From: Strigamia acuminata
Taxonomy: Eukaryota > Arthropoda > Chilopoda > Geophilomorpha > Linotaeniidae
DNA length: 64,000 bases
NCBI GenBank assembly: GCA_949358305.1
Contig: OX442319.1
Location: 5,270,001 to 5,334,000, forward strand
Direction: 5' to 3'
The position numbers were made by a program, and so were the translations under genes. Position 1 is the first letter of the stretch; every line of letters starts with the position of its first letter. Shown piece by piece: positions 62,462 through 64,000 of this stretch. The notes below the pieces were generated by a model, which searched no databases, had not been told where the DNA came from, and worked only from the letters and a program-made list of their open reading frames with translations.

Positions 62462-63411
62462 CTTACGTTTAAAAGATTTGAGTAGTGCTGTTGAAGTTTG
62501 TCAATGTGTACATGTACGTGTCTGCAGTCCAACTGCTGTACTACGTGTGTATTCATATGATTAATTATGATTAATTATACGTGTGTAATTTGATGCCTAT
62601 TTAAACGTTTTCGAACAGGTGTGACGGCTCCCGAAAGTCCATAATTTATGTGGGAACTGCAACAACTGCAGTTTATTTTACGAGTCTCGGCAGGTCAGAA
62701 AAGATCGAACTGAAATTAACATTCAGGTTTACCGTTAAGAACATGTAATTTTAGGAATATTAAAAGTTCTCTAGCACATGTCACAGTTCCCAAAACTGCA
62801 TTATTTATGTGCAGCAGCTTCAGACTTGCTATTCAAATTTATGCGGGAAATACAACAACTGCAGTCTATTTTACGAGACTCGGCAGGTCAGAAAATACTG
62901 AACTGAATAGACATTCAGGTTTGCCGTTAGGAACATGTAATTATAGGCATATTAAAAGTTCTCGAGCACATGTCACAGTTCTCAAAACTGCATTATTTAT
63001 GTGCGGCAGCTTCATGTGAATGTGGATTTTATCCCTAAGAGAAAAGAGCATGTTATTGTTATGCGATGTGCACTGTTGTCATTATTACGCACTTGGTGCT
63101 GTTGCAATCTTGTAATGAGCAAGAATAAAAGGACTGTTCATGTTATCTTTTAACCAAACTGGATTTGTTCTATCAACACTTCAGACTTGTTTTTCAAATT
63201 TACAGCAAATCCCAAAACCGGCAACCATTACCGCAAATTGTTTAAAGCAAAGCCAATACTGCAACCTACACAAGCAAAGGGGCGCCAATGTAACGAACAG
63301 CAAATAACCAAAAATAACAGCAAATAATAAAAATAACTGCAAATATCCAAACATAACAGAAAACAACCGAAAATAACAGCAAAAGGCAAAGTCAATTTTT
63401 ATAATAACTTT
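62462..63411. other. DEG/ENaC 5' flank with repeats
   Basis: Promoter side of the channel gene. Contains the tandem repeat at 62640-63016 and AACAGCAAATAACCAAAAAT simple repeats at 63290-63385. No exon recognised. Confidence 0.45.
62640..63016. repeat. Tandem repeat, two copies of about 185 bp
   Basis: Both copies contain ACAACTGCAGTTTATTTTAC-like, CGGCAGGTCAGAAAA, AACATGTAATTATAGGCATA-like and TTCCCAAAACTGCATTATTT-like sequence in order (62640-62822 and 62830-63016). Confidence 0.85.
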
Positions 63412-63550
63412 TTATTGATTAAGGTTAAAGTTGTGGGCAATTCCTTCAAGATAGTTCAAAATATTTCGCTTCGCGTAGTCAGAAACAGTAGTGTCAGTGA
63501 TGAGTCTTTCCACACAATCACGGTATTTTTTACCACCTAAAGGAGGGGCT
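63412..63550 (-). CDS. C-terminal exon fragment of an unidentified protein
   Basis: Minus strand reads GGKKYRDCVERLITDTTVSD, then YAKRNILNYLEGIAHNFNLNQ and TAA, with AATAAA directly overlapping the stop, as in a real 3' end. The upstream limit is unclear because the family-B remnant begins at 63555. Host exon or retroelement terminus; not recognised. Confidence 0.35.
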
Positions 63551-63554
63551 TGCT

Positions 63555-64000
63555 TTGATGAAAGAATAAAGATTAAGGGTAAGCAGCGAATGAAAAGTGA
63601 GAAGTGCATTTCCCAGACCAAGATTCAGAGAAGAATTAAAAATTAAACCAGTGTGTAGTATACTTCAGATCGTTTACTTCATGACCTTGTTTCTGCAATA
63701 ATTCCGTGAACATTGAATGATACACACATAATTTCACGTAGTTTAATATACGTGTAATACTTCAAGATTATGTATATCAGTATAGGATTTGTAGGCTTTG
63801 AAAAACATGCCTGTTAACTGTGTAATTTGATGCAAAAATTCTATGAAAAATTCGAATATATATAATTATATTTACTTATTTATTTACTGTTAAATTTAAA
63901 ACAAATTTATTAATTTCTCAAATAAATTCTATTTATTTCAGTATTTTGCAATTAAGTTTACAAAGAAATTATGACAAAAATATTCATTGATTACATAAAT
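63555..64000 (+). pseudogene. Family B copy 3, truncated 3' end
   Basis: From GATGAAAGAATAAAG the sequence matches the last codons of family-B copy 2 (53100-53185; DERIKIKGKQRMKSEKCI then a TAA at the equivalent place) and the whole 3' flank to the window edge (53186-53770). The upstream coding part is missing, replaced by unrelated sequence at 63412-63550. Confidence 0.85.

Overview
This is a eukaryotic, AT-rich invertebrate window, most likely arthropod. It has spliced genes with GT-AG introns, SLC6 nutrient-amino-acid-type transporters, a pickpocket-like DEG/ENaC gene, a Scratch zinc-finger gene and very many small inverted-repeat transposons. One of these has the terminal motif GGGCCGTCCATAAATTACGT, which I associate with arthropod genomes. 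The species cannot be fixed from sequence alone.

Layout. 0-3.3 kb: an inverted-repeat element and decayed ORFs. 3.3-3.6 kb: a complete two-exon MANBAL gene (+). 4.9-7.2 kb: a small single-finger protein and a 10-finger C2H2 gene (-). 7.4-9.7 kb: a RING-finger ORF inside a repeat-bounded segment, a Tigger-type element, and the 3' end of an unidentified gene (-). 10.9-11.9 kb: intronless SUGT1 (-). 13.0-15.0 kb: a second C2H2 array broken by a solo LTR. 18.2-20.4 kb: Scratch (+). 20.4-24.9 kb: no gene seen. 24.9-34.8 kb: two full-length SLC6 transporters, head to head, with start codons 188 bp apart. 36.5-40.6 kb: an HMG-box factor with a SOX/MATA-like box (-). 41.6-42.5 kb: a small tail-anchored protein (+). 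43.2-53.3 kb: a tandemly amplified locus in which two unrecognised gene families (called A and B here) alternate with in-frame exon shards of importin-alpha. 54.0-62.5 kb: a ten-exon DEG/ENaC gene (-) that joins two complete channel modules in one polypeptide. 63.5-64.0 kb: the 3' end of a third B copy, so the amplified locus recurs at or beyond the window edge.

Exon models were built by hand from splice consensus, reading phase and family motifs. All listed exons of both SLC6 genes, Scratch, MANBAL, the tail-anchored gene and the DEG/ENaC gene keep phase and give total lengths divisible by three. The HMG gene needs one uncertain small exon. Neighbouring genes show no obvious shared pathway. 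The clearest functional groupings are the divergent SLC6 pair and the A/B/importin-alpha cluster.
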